From: JALWZX01 sp964506905
GTDB taxonomy: Bacteria > Patescibacteriota > WWE3 > 2-01-FULL-39-13
NCBI GenBank assembly: GCA_964506905.1
Contig: CAZDNW010000029.1
Span: 1 to 16,538, forward strand
DNA length: 16,538 nucleotides
Direction of reading: 5' to 3'
The position numbers were made by a program, and so were the translations under genes. Positions 7,749 to 14,888 of this stretch are shown here, piece by piece. Numbering within the stretch: the stretch's first letter is position 1; every line of letters begins with the position of its first letter. The notes below the pieces were generated by a model. It was not told where the DNA came from, made no database searches, and saw nothing but the letters and a program-made list of their open reading frames with translations.

Positions 7749-9140
7749 ATGTATAAAACCGTTAAGAATTATAAAGAACTTCCAACAAGCCCAGGAGTTT
7801 ATATCTTTAAAGATAAAGACAAAAAGGTTTTATATGTTGGTAAAGCAATCAACTTACTTAATAGAGCAAGTAGTTATTTTCAAAATACAAATAATTTAAC
7901 TCCAAAAACTCGTGCATTGATGGAAAAAGTTGAAACAATAAATTTTGTTGTTGTAGAAAATGAATTGGAAGCTTTGCTTGTTGAGGCAGAATTAATTAAA
8001 AGATATAAACCGCCATATAATATAAATCTTAAAGACGACAAATTTTATAAATATATAAAAATAGAAAAAGATAGAATTACAACCAGCCGAAAATCTGAAA
8101 ATAAAAATGGTGTAGAATATTTTGGACCATACCCAGACGGCCAAAATATAACAAGAATATTAAAATTCTTACGAAAGGTTTTTCCATACAGAGATTGCAC
8201 AAATGGTAAATTTAGTAAGTATAAAAAATTAGGAAAACCATGTTTGTATGGCCATATAGGCTTGTGTCCAGCACCTTGTATTGATAATAAGGTCGAGGGT
8301 TTAAATTCCACAAAACAAAACCAAGAAAACATACAACGTATAAAAGAATATTTGCGAGGTGATAGAAAAAAAGTATTTAGAAAATTAGAAAAAGAGATGT
8401 TTGAGGCGTCAAAAAATCAAGAATATGAGAAGGCATCAATATTAAGAGATCAATTATTTAGCTATGAGTATTTAACACAACCAACACATTTGGTCGGTGA
8501 ATATATAGAACAACCTAACTTTTTAGAAGATCAACGCCTGGAAGGATTAAAGGAACTTATTGAAATCCTACATAAGGAAAATTTATGTAATTTAACAAAC
8601 GATAAAATACCACAAAGTAAAAAGGAATTTAAAAAATACAGAATTGAAACTTATGATATCTCTAATTTTCAAGGGAAATATGCAGTCGGTTCAATGGTTG
8701 TAACAATAGGAGGTTTTGCGGATAAAACTAAATACAGAAGATTTAAAATTAAATCTAAAAACACACCTGATGATTTTAAAATGATGTCTGAAGTATTAGA
8801 AAGGCGGTTTAATGAAAACAATGTAAAAAAATGGGGGATACCTGACTTAATTGTTATTGATGGCGGGAAAGGTCAATTATCTTCTGTAATAGATGTTTTA
8901 GAATATAAGCAAATAAATATTCCCGTAATTAGTTTGGCTAAACGATTTGAGGAAATAATTATACCTGTTTGCAATAATAGAGTTAAAAATTTGAACAAAA
9001 CTGGAGGAATATATGAAACGGTAAGACTAAATAAAGATTCTAACGCATTGAAAATTATCATAATTGGGCGAGATGAAGCACATAGATTTGCAATAAGTTA
9101 TTATAGAAAATTACACAGAAAAGGATTAATTGAGAATTAA
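7749..9140 (+). CDS. uvrC: Excinuclease ABC subunit C, short form lacking the C-terminal HhH module
   Basis: UvrC makes both incisions of nucleotide excision repair. The N-terminal GIY-YIG nuclease (PGVYIF at 15-20, LYVGKA at 28-33) keeps the expected catalytic Y29, R39 and E79 by analogy with Thermotoga UvrC. C150, C165, C173 and C177 resemble the four-cysteine iron-sulfur site described in E. coli UvrC. The UVR motif for UvrB binding is at about 211-242. The RNase H-like nuclease keeps D303 (TYDIS), D371 (VIDGGKGQL) and H445 (RDEAHRFA), the expected triad. The protein stops at residue 463, just after RDEAHRFAISYYRK, where typical UvrC proteins of about 600 residues continue into tandem helix-hairpin-helix motifs. 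The stop is a plain TAA and the next gene follows closely, so no room exists for a frameshifted remainder. Confidence 0.96.
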   Translation: MYKTVKNYKELPTSPGVYIFKDKDKKVLYVGKAINLLNRASSYFQNTNNLTPKTRALMEKVETINFVVVENELEALLVEAELIKRYKPPYNINLKDDKFYKYIKIEKDRITTSRKSENKNGVEYFGPYPDGQNITRILKFLRKVFPYRDCTNGKFSKYKKLGKPCLYGHIGLCPAPCIDNKVEGLNSTKQNQENIQRIKEYLRGDRKKVFRKLEKEMFEASKNQEYEKASILRDQLFSYEYLTQPTHLVGEYIEQPNFLEDQRLEGLKELIEILHKENLCNLTNDKIPQSKKEFKKYRIETYDISNFQGKYAVGSMVVTIGGFADKTKYRRFKIKSKNTPDDFKMMSEVLERRFNENNVKKWGIPDLIVIDGGKGQLSSVIDVLEYKQINIPVISLAKRFEEIIIPVCNNRVKNLNKTGGIYETVRLNKDSNALKIIIIGRDEAHRFAISYYRKLHRKGLIEN

Positions 9141-9167
9141 TTTGAAATATAATATTGCATGAATGAA

Positions 9168-9196
9168 TTGCAAATTAATCAAATTACCAATAGAAT
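9168..9196 (+). promoter_or_regulatory. Promoter of the YvlD-like gene, leaderless type
   Basis: TTGCAA (9168-9173), a 17-base spacer and TAGAAT (9191-9196) end seven bases before ATG 9204. A TATAAT at 9148-9153 lies five bases before ATG 9159 but has no -35, so the 9204 start is preferred. Both remain possible. Confidence 0.5.
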
Positions 9197-9203
9197 AATA
9201 GTA

Positions 9204-9614
9204 ATGAACATAAAAAAACCTGCGCAACTTGTAATTTCTAATATCATCGGACTTTTTTTATCTACGCTTGTATTAGAAGGGTTTTATGTAGAACCAAAAG
9301 TAATAGTTTTTATTTTAGGTGGTATCTTTTTAATGCTTGGTCAACTAATAGTTAGGCCTATTTTAAAATTCATATCGTTTCCAATAAATATGGCGTCACT
9401 CGGATTGTTTAATATTGTTATTAATGCAATTGTATTATTTTTAGTGGTTTACTTCACAAACGGTATTAGTATAACTTCCGGATATATAATCGTGACATTT
9501 CCTTTTGTTGGAGATTTATTACCCAATATAGAGGTAGATAAGTGGATTACACTTTTGATTGGTGCGTTTTTAATAGATTTAGTAGGGTGGTTAATGAAAA
9601 AACTTGTTTATTAA
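9204..9614 (+). CDS. YvlD / phage holin 4 superfamily membrane protein
   Basis: A small integral membrane protein of 136 residues from ATG 9204, or 151 from the in-frame ATG 9159. Four hydrophobic helices are visible, beginning PAQLVISNIIGLF, VIVFILGGIFLML, LGLFNIVINAIVLF and ITLLIGAFLIDL. The stretch RPILKFISFPINMASLGLF followed by NIVINA matches the conserved centre of the Pfam 'phage_holin_4_2' family (the YvlD group). That family is widespread in bacterial chromosomes, has no proven holin activity, and its role is not established. The shorter start is preferred because family members begin near the first helix and because TTGCAA-N17-TAGAAT sits seven bases upstream. It lies between uvrC and secG on the same strand. 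Nothing links it to a prophage here. Confidence 0.85.
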   Translation: MNIKKPAQLVISNIIGLFLSTLVLEGFYVEPKVIVFILGGIFLMLGQLIVRPILKFISFPINMASLGLFNIVINAIVLFLVVYFTNGISITSGYIIVTFPFVGDLLPNIEVDKWITLLIGAFLIDLVGWLMKKLVY

Positions 9615-9645
9615 CACAGTTGCAACTTAATCATTTTATGAAACA

Positions 9646-9674
9646 TTTACACAAGCGACTTTTTAGTTTAAAAT
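9646..9674 (+). promoter_or_regulatory. secG promoter, leaderless type
   Basis: TTTACA (9646-9651), an exact 17-base spacer and TAAAAT (9669-9674) are followed by seven bases and ATG 9682. The predicted transcription start coincides with that AUG. The upstream ATG at 9673 lies inside the -10 box and cannot be in such a transcript. Confidence 0.7.
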
Positions 9675-9681
9675 GCTAACG

Positions 9682-9894
9682 ATGAATATTGACGTCATTT
9701 TGAATGTATTACAAGTTATATTTGCGGCAGTAATAGTTGTTTTGGTATTAATGCAACAACAAGATTCTGGATTTTATGCAAATGTAACAAATATACACCG
9801 AACAAGAAGAGGGCCAGAAAAGTTAATTTATAATTTAACAATTTTGTTCGGTACACTTTTTGTTTTAATCTCAATTGTCAATTTCTTAGCGTAA
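9682..9894 (+). CDS. secG: Preprotein translocase subunit SecG
   Basis: SecG is the small accessory membrane subunit of the SecYEG channel that assists SecA-driven export. From ATG 9682 the protein has 70 residues, within the family's usual size. It has two membrane helices (about 5-24 and 47-68) joined by a polar loop. Family marks are LVLMQQQDSG at the end of helix one and TRRGPEK just before helix two. ATG 9673 would add three residues but is embedded in the -10 box. It precedes a solute-binding protein gene that needs Sec export, though an 82-base spacer with its own promoter-like boxes separates them. Small size makes the call less absolute than for the repair genes, but the motif pattern is characteristic. 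Confidence 0.9.
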   Translation: MNIDVILNVLQVIFAAVIVVLVLMQQQDSGFYANVTNIHRTRRGPEKLIYNLTILFGTLFVLISIVNFLA

Positions 9895-9906
9895 GGTTAG
9901 CGATTA

Positions 9907-9920
9907 AATTCCCAATAATA
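9907..9920 (+). repeat. Upstream 14-mer AATTCCCAATAATA, copy 1
   Basis: This exact 14-base sequence lies 56 bases before the solute-binding protein ATG and recurs at 11424-11437, 47 bases before mutS. Both copies are also followed by TTAATGT and then TAGTAT close to the start codon. It may be an upstream promoter or activator element. A pair made by local duplication is the alternative. Confidence 0.45.
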
Positions 9921-9976
9921 TATATTTAAATTGTAGACTTTTATTAATGTAGTTAAGATAGTATTATTCAATATAT

Positions 9977-11395
9977 ATGGTAATTCAACAATTATTTGTG
10001 CTACTAGCACTTCATATCATTTTGCCTATATTAACACTGTTTCCACAGCAAACGTTATCTATTGGTTTGGTTGACCAACCTCAATCTTTTTTACCACATA
10101 AAGCAAAAACCGATAGCGAAAAAATTGTTTCGAAAATGTTATTTAGAAAACTATTTAAATATGAAGACGGACAATTAAAAGAAGATTTAGTAGATGACTG
10201 GGATTTAGATGAAAGTAAAAAGGTTTATGTAATCAAGTTAAAAGATAATATTTATTGGCAGGACAGAGTTCCAATAACCTCTGATGATGTATTGTATACA
10301 TTAACTTTATATCCACAACTTAGAGAAGATGTAGATATTGAAAAGTTAAGTGATAAGGAAATTAGGATAGAATTACCAAAACCATTAGCAATATTACCAA
10401 CAATGCTTACTTTTGGACTAGAACCTGCTCACTTAAGTAACAAGCAGTCTGATTTATCACCAATCGGATCAACAAGTTTTTATGTCGCAAATAAGGTTAT
10501 GGAACGAGATAAGATACAGGGTGTTATATTACAATCGTTTAAACCTGATAAACAATATAACAGAATTGCAGTTAGATTTTATGATAAAGAAGATGACTTA
10601 CTAACTGCGTATAATTTAGGGGAAATAAATGCATTTCTATCTAATAAAGAGATTGACGCTGAAAATGTAAATATACAATCAGTTCATTATCTTGGTAGAT
10701 ATTACACATTAATTTTTAATACTTCAAAAACAAAGCTAGAATCAGCTGATTTGCGAACTAAACTAGTGAAAGCTGTAGATGTAGAGAGTATGTTACAAAA
10801 ACATTACTATGCAAATAGCATAATGGCACAAGGACCAATTAGTCATTCAGAATATACTAAGCCAGAATTTGCCGTGAGTTTATACGACAGCACTGTAAAA
10901 CTTACAAATGAAGAAATAGAGTTATTATCACCACTTGAAATTGTATTACCTGATACAGAAGAAGGGCGACAGATAGAGTCTACAATAAGAACTTCATGGA
11001 AAGGTTTAGACTTAAATTTAGAATTTCAATATTTAAAACAAGATGAACTGTTAGAAGCAGGTAAAGACGGCGACTTTGATGTTATTTTTGTTGGGCACGA
11101 AGTTACACCTGATCCAGATAGATATCCATTTTGGCATTCAACACAAGCCGATGGCGGAATGAATTTTTCTAATTTAACAGATTTGAGGGCTGATAAAGCC
11201 TTAGAAGAAGGACGAAAATTTTACAGTTTTGAAGAAAGATTTCCACACTACAATATATTTCAAGATGTTATGCGCACAAAATCCCCAGCGATATTTTTAT
11301 ATCATCCTGGGCAATACTTTTACATTTCAAAAAAGTTAGAATTCTCTATGCCAAAGATAATTTATTATCCCAGTGATATTGTTCAGAACTTATAA
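9977..11395 (+). CDS. Extracellular solute-binding protein, family 5 (peptide-type)
   Basis: Family 5 binding proteins capture peptides, nickel or other solutes outside the membrane and pass them to an ABC permease. The 472-residue protein begins with a hydrophobic export or anchor segment (LFVLLALHIILPILTLF). The mature part follows the family plan: KMLFRKLFKYEDGQLKEDLV near residues 53-72, then VYVIKLKDNIYWQDRVPITSDDVLYTL at about 83-109. That is the characteristic 'LRdgvkWhDG.PvTadDV' region, diverged. Near the end, DVIFVGHEVTPDPDRYPFWHS and AIFLYHPGQYFYIS resemble the late lobe of such proteins. No permease or ATPase genes are next to it, so it may serve a transporter elsewhere or have another surface role. 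No lipobox cysteine is evident, so it is probably membrane-anchored by its N-terminal helix or released after cleavage. Confidence 0.88.
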   Translation: MVIQQLFVLLALHIILPILTLFPQQTLSIGLVDQPQSFLPHKAKTDSEKIVSKMLFRKLFKYEDGQLKEDLVDDWDLDESKKVYVIKLKDNIYWQDRVPITSDDVLYTLTLYPQLREDVDIEKLSDKEIRIELPKPLAILPTMLTFGLEPAHLSNKQSDLSPIGSTSFYVANKVMERDKIQGVILQSFKPDKQYNRIAVRFYDKEDDLLTAYNLGEINAFLSNKEIDAENVNIQSVHYLGRYYTLIFNTSKTKLESADLRTKLVKAVDVESMLQKHYYANSIMAQGPISHSEYTKPEFAVSLYDSTVKLTNEEIELLSPLEIVLPDTEEGRQIESTIRTSWKGLDLNLEFQYLKQDELLEAGKDGDFDVIFVGHEVTPDPDRYPFWHSTQADGGMNFSNLTDLRADKALEEGRKFYSFEERFPHYNIFQDVMRTKSPAIFLYHPGQYFYISKKLEFSMPKIIYYPSDIVQNL

Positions 11396-11423
11396 TAGGT
11401 GCTTGAAGTAAAATATTTGTATG

Positions 11424-11437
11424 AATTCCCAATAATA
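11424..11437 (+). repeat. Upstream 14-mer AATTCCCAATAATA, copy 2
   Basis: Second copy of the 9907-9920 element, 47 bases before the mutS ATG. Downstream is an extended -10, TGTTAGTAT (11467-11475), with TTTATA (11447-11452) 17 bases before it. The mutS transcript should therefore start within a few bases of its start codon. Confidence 0.45.
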
Positions 11438-11484
11438 ATTTTAAAGTTTATAATTTTGTAACTTAATGTTAGTATCAAAAATGT

Positions 11485-14064
11485 ATGAAAGATATAGATA
11501 ATACAGAAAAAATTAAGAATATGGCATTTGAAACCCCAATGATGCAACAGTATGCAAGAATAAAAAAAGAGTATCCAGATACATTGTTATTTTTTAGATT
11601 AGGTGATTTTTATGAATTGTTTTTAGAAGATGCGGAAATTGGGGCTAGAATTTTAGATATAACTTTAACTGCAAGAAACAAAGGTAAAGACGGAAAGATA
11701 CCAATGTGCGGTGTTCCTTTTCATGCAATTGATTCTTATTTAGGAAAAATAGTTAAAGCGGGCTATAAAGCGGCAATTTGTGAGCAAGTTACTAAACCTG
11801 AAAAAGGTAAAAATATTGTAGAGCGAGAAGTTGTTAGAATTGTAACTCCTGGAACTGTAACTGACGATGGTATTTTAGATAGAAAAGCAAATAATTTTGT
11901 ACTAGCACTTAATTATACCGACAATCTTAATCAACAAAATCTACCTGGAAATCATACTGCAAATTACTCTAGCGGAGTTGTAGCTTTTTCTTATGTTGAT
12001 ATTAGTACGGGGGATTTTTATGTTTTAAAAAAGAATTATAAAGGTAAAGATGAATTATTTAGGATAATAAGTAATGAAGTGAAGAGAATTTCGCCTAGCG
12101 AAATTCTCTTGGATAGATCACTTTACGAAAATAGTGAGTTACTACAACTTTTAAGAGATTCTGGACAAACAAATATATTTACACATTTAGATTCCAGTTT
12201 ATCATCAAACGCTATCGATCAAGTTAATTACATAAGAGGGTTTTTCGATGTTGTTTCTTTGGATGTTTATGCTATTGATAATGATGATGTTGAAATGATT
12301 GATACTATCTACTTTTTGTTAAATTACCTCGATTATACGCAAAAAAGCAATATATCTCACATAAATAAAATTATAAACACAACTAAAGTTAAATATATGC
12401 GACTTGATTCAGAAGCAATTAGAAATTTAGAAATCTTTCAGTCAAATCAAATTGGTATTGCAAAAAGAAAAGATAATAGTTTATTTAGCGTAATTGACTA
12501 TTCAAAAACTGCTTTAGGTTCTAGATTGTTAAGAAATTGGTTACTTTATCCTTTAATTGATAAGTCAAAAATTAATAAACGGTTATCAAGTGTTGAATGG
12601 TTTCTAAATCACAGAAAAGAAAAAGACGAAGTGACTTCTACATTAGAACATATCATTGATATTGAGCGAACATTTGCAAAGGTTGGTGTTAAAACCGCAA
12701 ATGCTAGAGATTTAGTGTATCTTAGTAATTCATTAGAAAAATCATTAGATGTTATAAAGGTTGTGGAGAATCAAAAAACTGTATTAAGTGTTTTAGAACT
12801 TGAGAATTCCACATTAAAAAATATAAAAGATGAAATTAAAGTCGTTATAGATAAGATAAATACAACAATTGTTGATGAACCGCCTTTAACAGTTAGAGAA
12901 GGTAAGATGATTAAAAAAGGCGTTAATCAAGAATTAGATGACATAAAGGCAAGTATTGAAGATAGTAAAAAATGGATAGCCGAATTAGAAGCAAAAGAAC
13001 GCGAAAGAACAGGTATTGCTAAACTTAAAGTAGGTTATAATTCTGTATTTGGGTATTATATAGAAGTTACAAAGGCAAACTCGCATTTGGTTCCAGATGA
13101 TTATATAAGAAAACAAACACTTGTTAATGCCGAAAGGTATATTACTGAAGAACTAAAATATCGTGAACAAATTGTACTAAATGCTGAAGAAAAAATTAAT
13201 GAAATTGAATATGAAATTTTTATGGATTTACTTGACGAAATACTTAATTGGAAAGATTCCATTCAAGCAGTTGCCAAGATAATTGCAGTAATAGATGTTT
13301 TAAGCGGTTTTGCAAATTTATCATTAGATAGAAATTATGTGAAACCTAATATTTTTGAGCCAGAAAAATTTGACACTAAACTAACTGAATCTAGACACCC
13401 TGTTGTTGAAACAGTATTACAAACAGGCGAATTTACCCCTAATAATTGTGAGTTAACAAAGAAAAAATATATTCATTTAATTACTGGGCCTAATATGGCT
13501 GGGAAGTCAACTTATATAAGACAAGTCGCATTGATACAGTTATTAGCTCAAATTGGGTCTTTTGTTCCTGCATATTCAGCTGAAATATCTATTGTAGATG
13601 GAATATATACTAGAATAGGTGCTGGTGATGCCTTAGCACAAGGGTTAAGTACTTTTATGGTTGAAATGATAGAAACTGCAAAGATATTAAATAATGCTAC
13701 AAAACACTCTCTGGTTGTGTTAGATGAAGTGGGTAGGGGAACTAGTACAATCGACGGTTTAAGTATTGCACAGGCAGTAACTGAATATTTGCATAATACA
13801 GTAGGCTGTAAGACACTATTTGCAACTCACTTTCACGAATTAACACAACTTGATTTAAGGTTAAAACACCTTGATAATTATCATGTATCTATTTTGGATA
13901 AAGATGGGGAAATTAAATTTTTACATAAAGTAGAAAAAGGCGGTACAGATAAAAGTTACGGGATAGAGGTTGCAAAACTTGCAGGGGTACCTGATGAAGT
14001 AATTAGTAGAGCAAAAGAAATACTATCTAAATCTCAACGAGAACAGTTGGGGTTTGGGTTGTAG
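11485..14064 (+). CDS. mutS: DNA mismatch repair protein MutS
   Basis: MutS slides on DNA as a dimer, recognises mismatches and recruits MutL. The 859 residues show the mismatch-reading F42-x-E44 in RLGDFYELF, then connector and lever/clamp domains through about residue 620. The ABC-type ATPase has Walker A GPNMAGKST (668-676), LAQGLSTFMVEM, Walker B VVLDEVGRGTSTIDG (D747, E748) and ATHFHEL. This is the MutS1 type, not MutS2: the N-terminal mismatch domain is present and there is no Smr domain. The protein ends soon after the C-terminal helix pair (GVPDEVISRAKEIL), so the longer tail that binds clamp and tetramerises in E. coli is mostly missing. No Shine-Dalgarno sequence precedes the ATG. 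mutL is not in the window. The next gene begins 32 bases downstream. Confidence 0.98.
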   Translation: MKDIDNTEKIKNMAFETPMMQQYARIKKEYPDTLLFFRLGDFYELFLEDAEIGARILDITLTARNKGKDGKIPMCGVPFHAIDSYLGKIVKAGYKAAICEQVTKPEKGKNIVEREVVRIVTPGTVTDDGILDRKANNFVLALNYTDNLNQQNLPGNHTANYSSGVVAFSYVDISTGDFYVLKKNYKGKDELFRIISNEVKRISPSEILLDRSLYENSELLQLLRDSGQTNIFTHLDSSLSSNAIDQVNYIRGFFDVVSLDVYAIDNDDVEMIDTIYFLLNYLDYTQKSNISHINKIINTTKVKYMRLDSEAIRNLEIFQSNQIGIAKRKDNSLFSVIDYSKTALGSRLLRNWLLYPLIDKSKINKRLSSVEWFLNHRKEKDEVTSTLEHIIDIERTFAKVGVKTANARDLVYLSNSLEKSLDVIKVVENQKTVLSVLELENSTLKNIKDEIKVVIDKINTTIVDEPPLTVREGKMIKKGVNQELDDIKASIEDSKKWIAELEAKERERTGIAKLKVGYNSVFGYYIEVTKANSHLVPDDYIRKQTLVNAERYITEELKYREQIVLNAEEKINEIEYEIFMDLLDEILNWKDSIQAVAKIIAVIDVLSGFANLSLDRNYVKPNIFEPEKFDTKLTESRHPVVETVLQTGEFTPNNCELTKKKYIHLITGPNMAGKSTYIRQVALIQLLAQIGSFVPAYSAEISIVDGIYTRIGAGDALAQGLSTFMVEMIETAKILNNATKHSLVVLDEVGRGTSTIDGLSIAQAVTEYLHNTVGCKTLFATHFHELTQLDLRLKHLDNYHVSILDKDGEIKFLHKVEKGGTDKSYGIEVAKLAGVPDEVISRAKEILSKSQREQLGFGL
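12082..12110. repeat. Perfect 13-bp hairpin inside mutS
   Basis: AAGAGAATTTCGC (12082-12094) and GCGAAATTCTCTT (12098-12110) are perfectly complementary around a CTA loop. It encodes the normal MutS segment KRISPSEILL at about residues 200-209. No T tract follows, so it is not a classical terminator. A role in the mRNA or DNA is unproven. Confidence 0.6.
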
Positions 14065-14096
14065 AGGATAAAAAGTTAATTCAGTTTGTATATCTT

Positions 14097-14831
14097 ATGA
14101 TACCAAAATTCCAAGAGGCAATTAGATCATTTGTGGTAGCTGTCAATCCAAAAAAGTATGAAGAATATATTAGAAAAGACTTGGAAGAAATTACTGGAAA
14201 AACAGTTCTAGGTAATCTTATTCTGCAAAACCCTCTTAACCAATTCAACGGACCATTATATATTCATCATAGCACACACGCAACAGAATACCCTAACTTA
14301 ACAAAAGAACTTTTACAATTAGAATATAATGCTCAATTTCCCCAAATCTTATCACTTCATTATGCATCTAGAATAGATAAAGTTGATAATCTTACGGAAA
14401 CTATAATAATAAGCTCTGTTCCTTTTTTTACTGGTATGTTGGATGCCACTCCAATAAATCTGTTAAAACAAGGTGATGTAATACCACCTGATAATATTAG
14501 GTTACGAAAGGTAGGTCTATATGCATTTGTTCCTGTAATAATGGATACAGGATTTGTACCTATGATACAATCCAAATACTATAAAACAACCAGGAATTTA
14601 ACCCCAATTTCCGTGACAGAAACAAAAGATAATAATCTCCGATTTTTAGCAATACCCTTACATTTGGATGAGTCTTTAGATGTGTATCATAAAGGCCAAT
14701 GGTATAATAGGTGGACACAAACCATTCCTAATATAGTATTTTCCAACCTTAATGTAACTGTTAATGATTTTACAATTTTAACAGAACTTGCAACGAATAA
14801 AACCCATCAAGACTATTGTAGCAGGCTATAG
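14097..14831 (+). CDS. Uncharacterised protein between mutS and the Y-family polymerase
   Basis: I do not recognise this 244-residue protein. It has no signal peptide and no membrane helix, so it is probably cytoplasmic. The N-terminal third is helical and charged (FVVAVNPKKYEEYIRKDLEE), with a histidine-rich spot YIHHSTH at 55-61. The rest looks rich in beta strands (ETIIISSVPFFTG, KVGLYAFVPVIMDTGFVP, LRFLAIPLHLDE). A few aromatics and WYNRW at 202-206 could form a binding surface. Base composition matches the neighbours, with no sign of recent transfer. It starts 32 bases after mutS, with no clear promoter or ribosome binding site. Its stop lies 57 bases before the polymerase gene, which has its own promoter. 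Cotranscription with mutS is likely and makes a repair- or replication-linked role possible, but that rests on position alone. Confidence 0.75.
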   Translation: MIPKFQEAIRSFVVAVNPKKYEEYIRKDLEEITGKTVLGNLILQNPLNQFNGPLYIHHSTHATEYPNLTKELLQLEYNAQFPQILSLHYASRIDKVDNLTETIIISSVPFFTGMLDATPINLLKQGDVIPPDNIRLRKVGLYAFVPVIMDTGFVPMIQSKYYKTTRNLTPISVTETKDNNLRFLAIPLHLDESLDVYHKGQWYNRWTQTIPNIVFSNLNVTVNDFTILTELATNKTHQDYCSRL

Positions 14832-14857
14832 GACAGCGATGGCGCACAAAATATATG

Positions 14858-14882
14858 ATGTTTACTAACATAATGCTATAAC
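14858..14882 (+). promoter_or_regulatory. Promoter of the Y-family polymerase with an overlapping dyad
   Basis: An extended -10, TGCTATAAC (TG at 14874-14875, -10 at 14877-14882), ends six bases before ATG 14889, predicting a leaderless transcript. No good -35 is present. The dyad ATGTT-N4-AACAT (14858-14871) covers the spacer and resembles, with a different spacing, the palindrome in front of uvrA. A repressor site is inferred. Confidence 0.55.
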
Positions 14883-14888
14883 TAATAT

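Noticed and set aside
14360..14575. Minus-strand 71-codon frame
   Set aside because: Lies fully inside the unknown gene at 14097-14831, whose full-length frame and position are more convincing.
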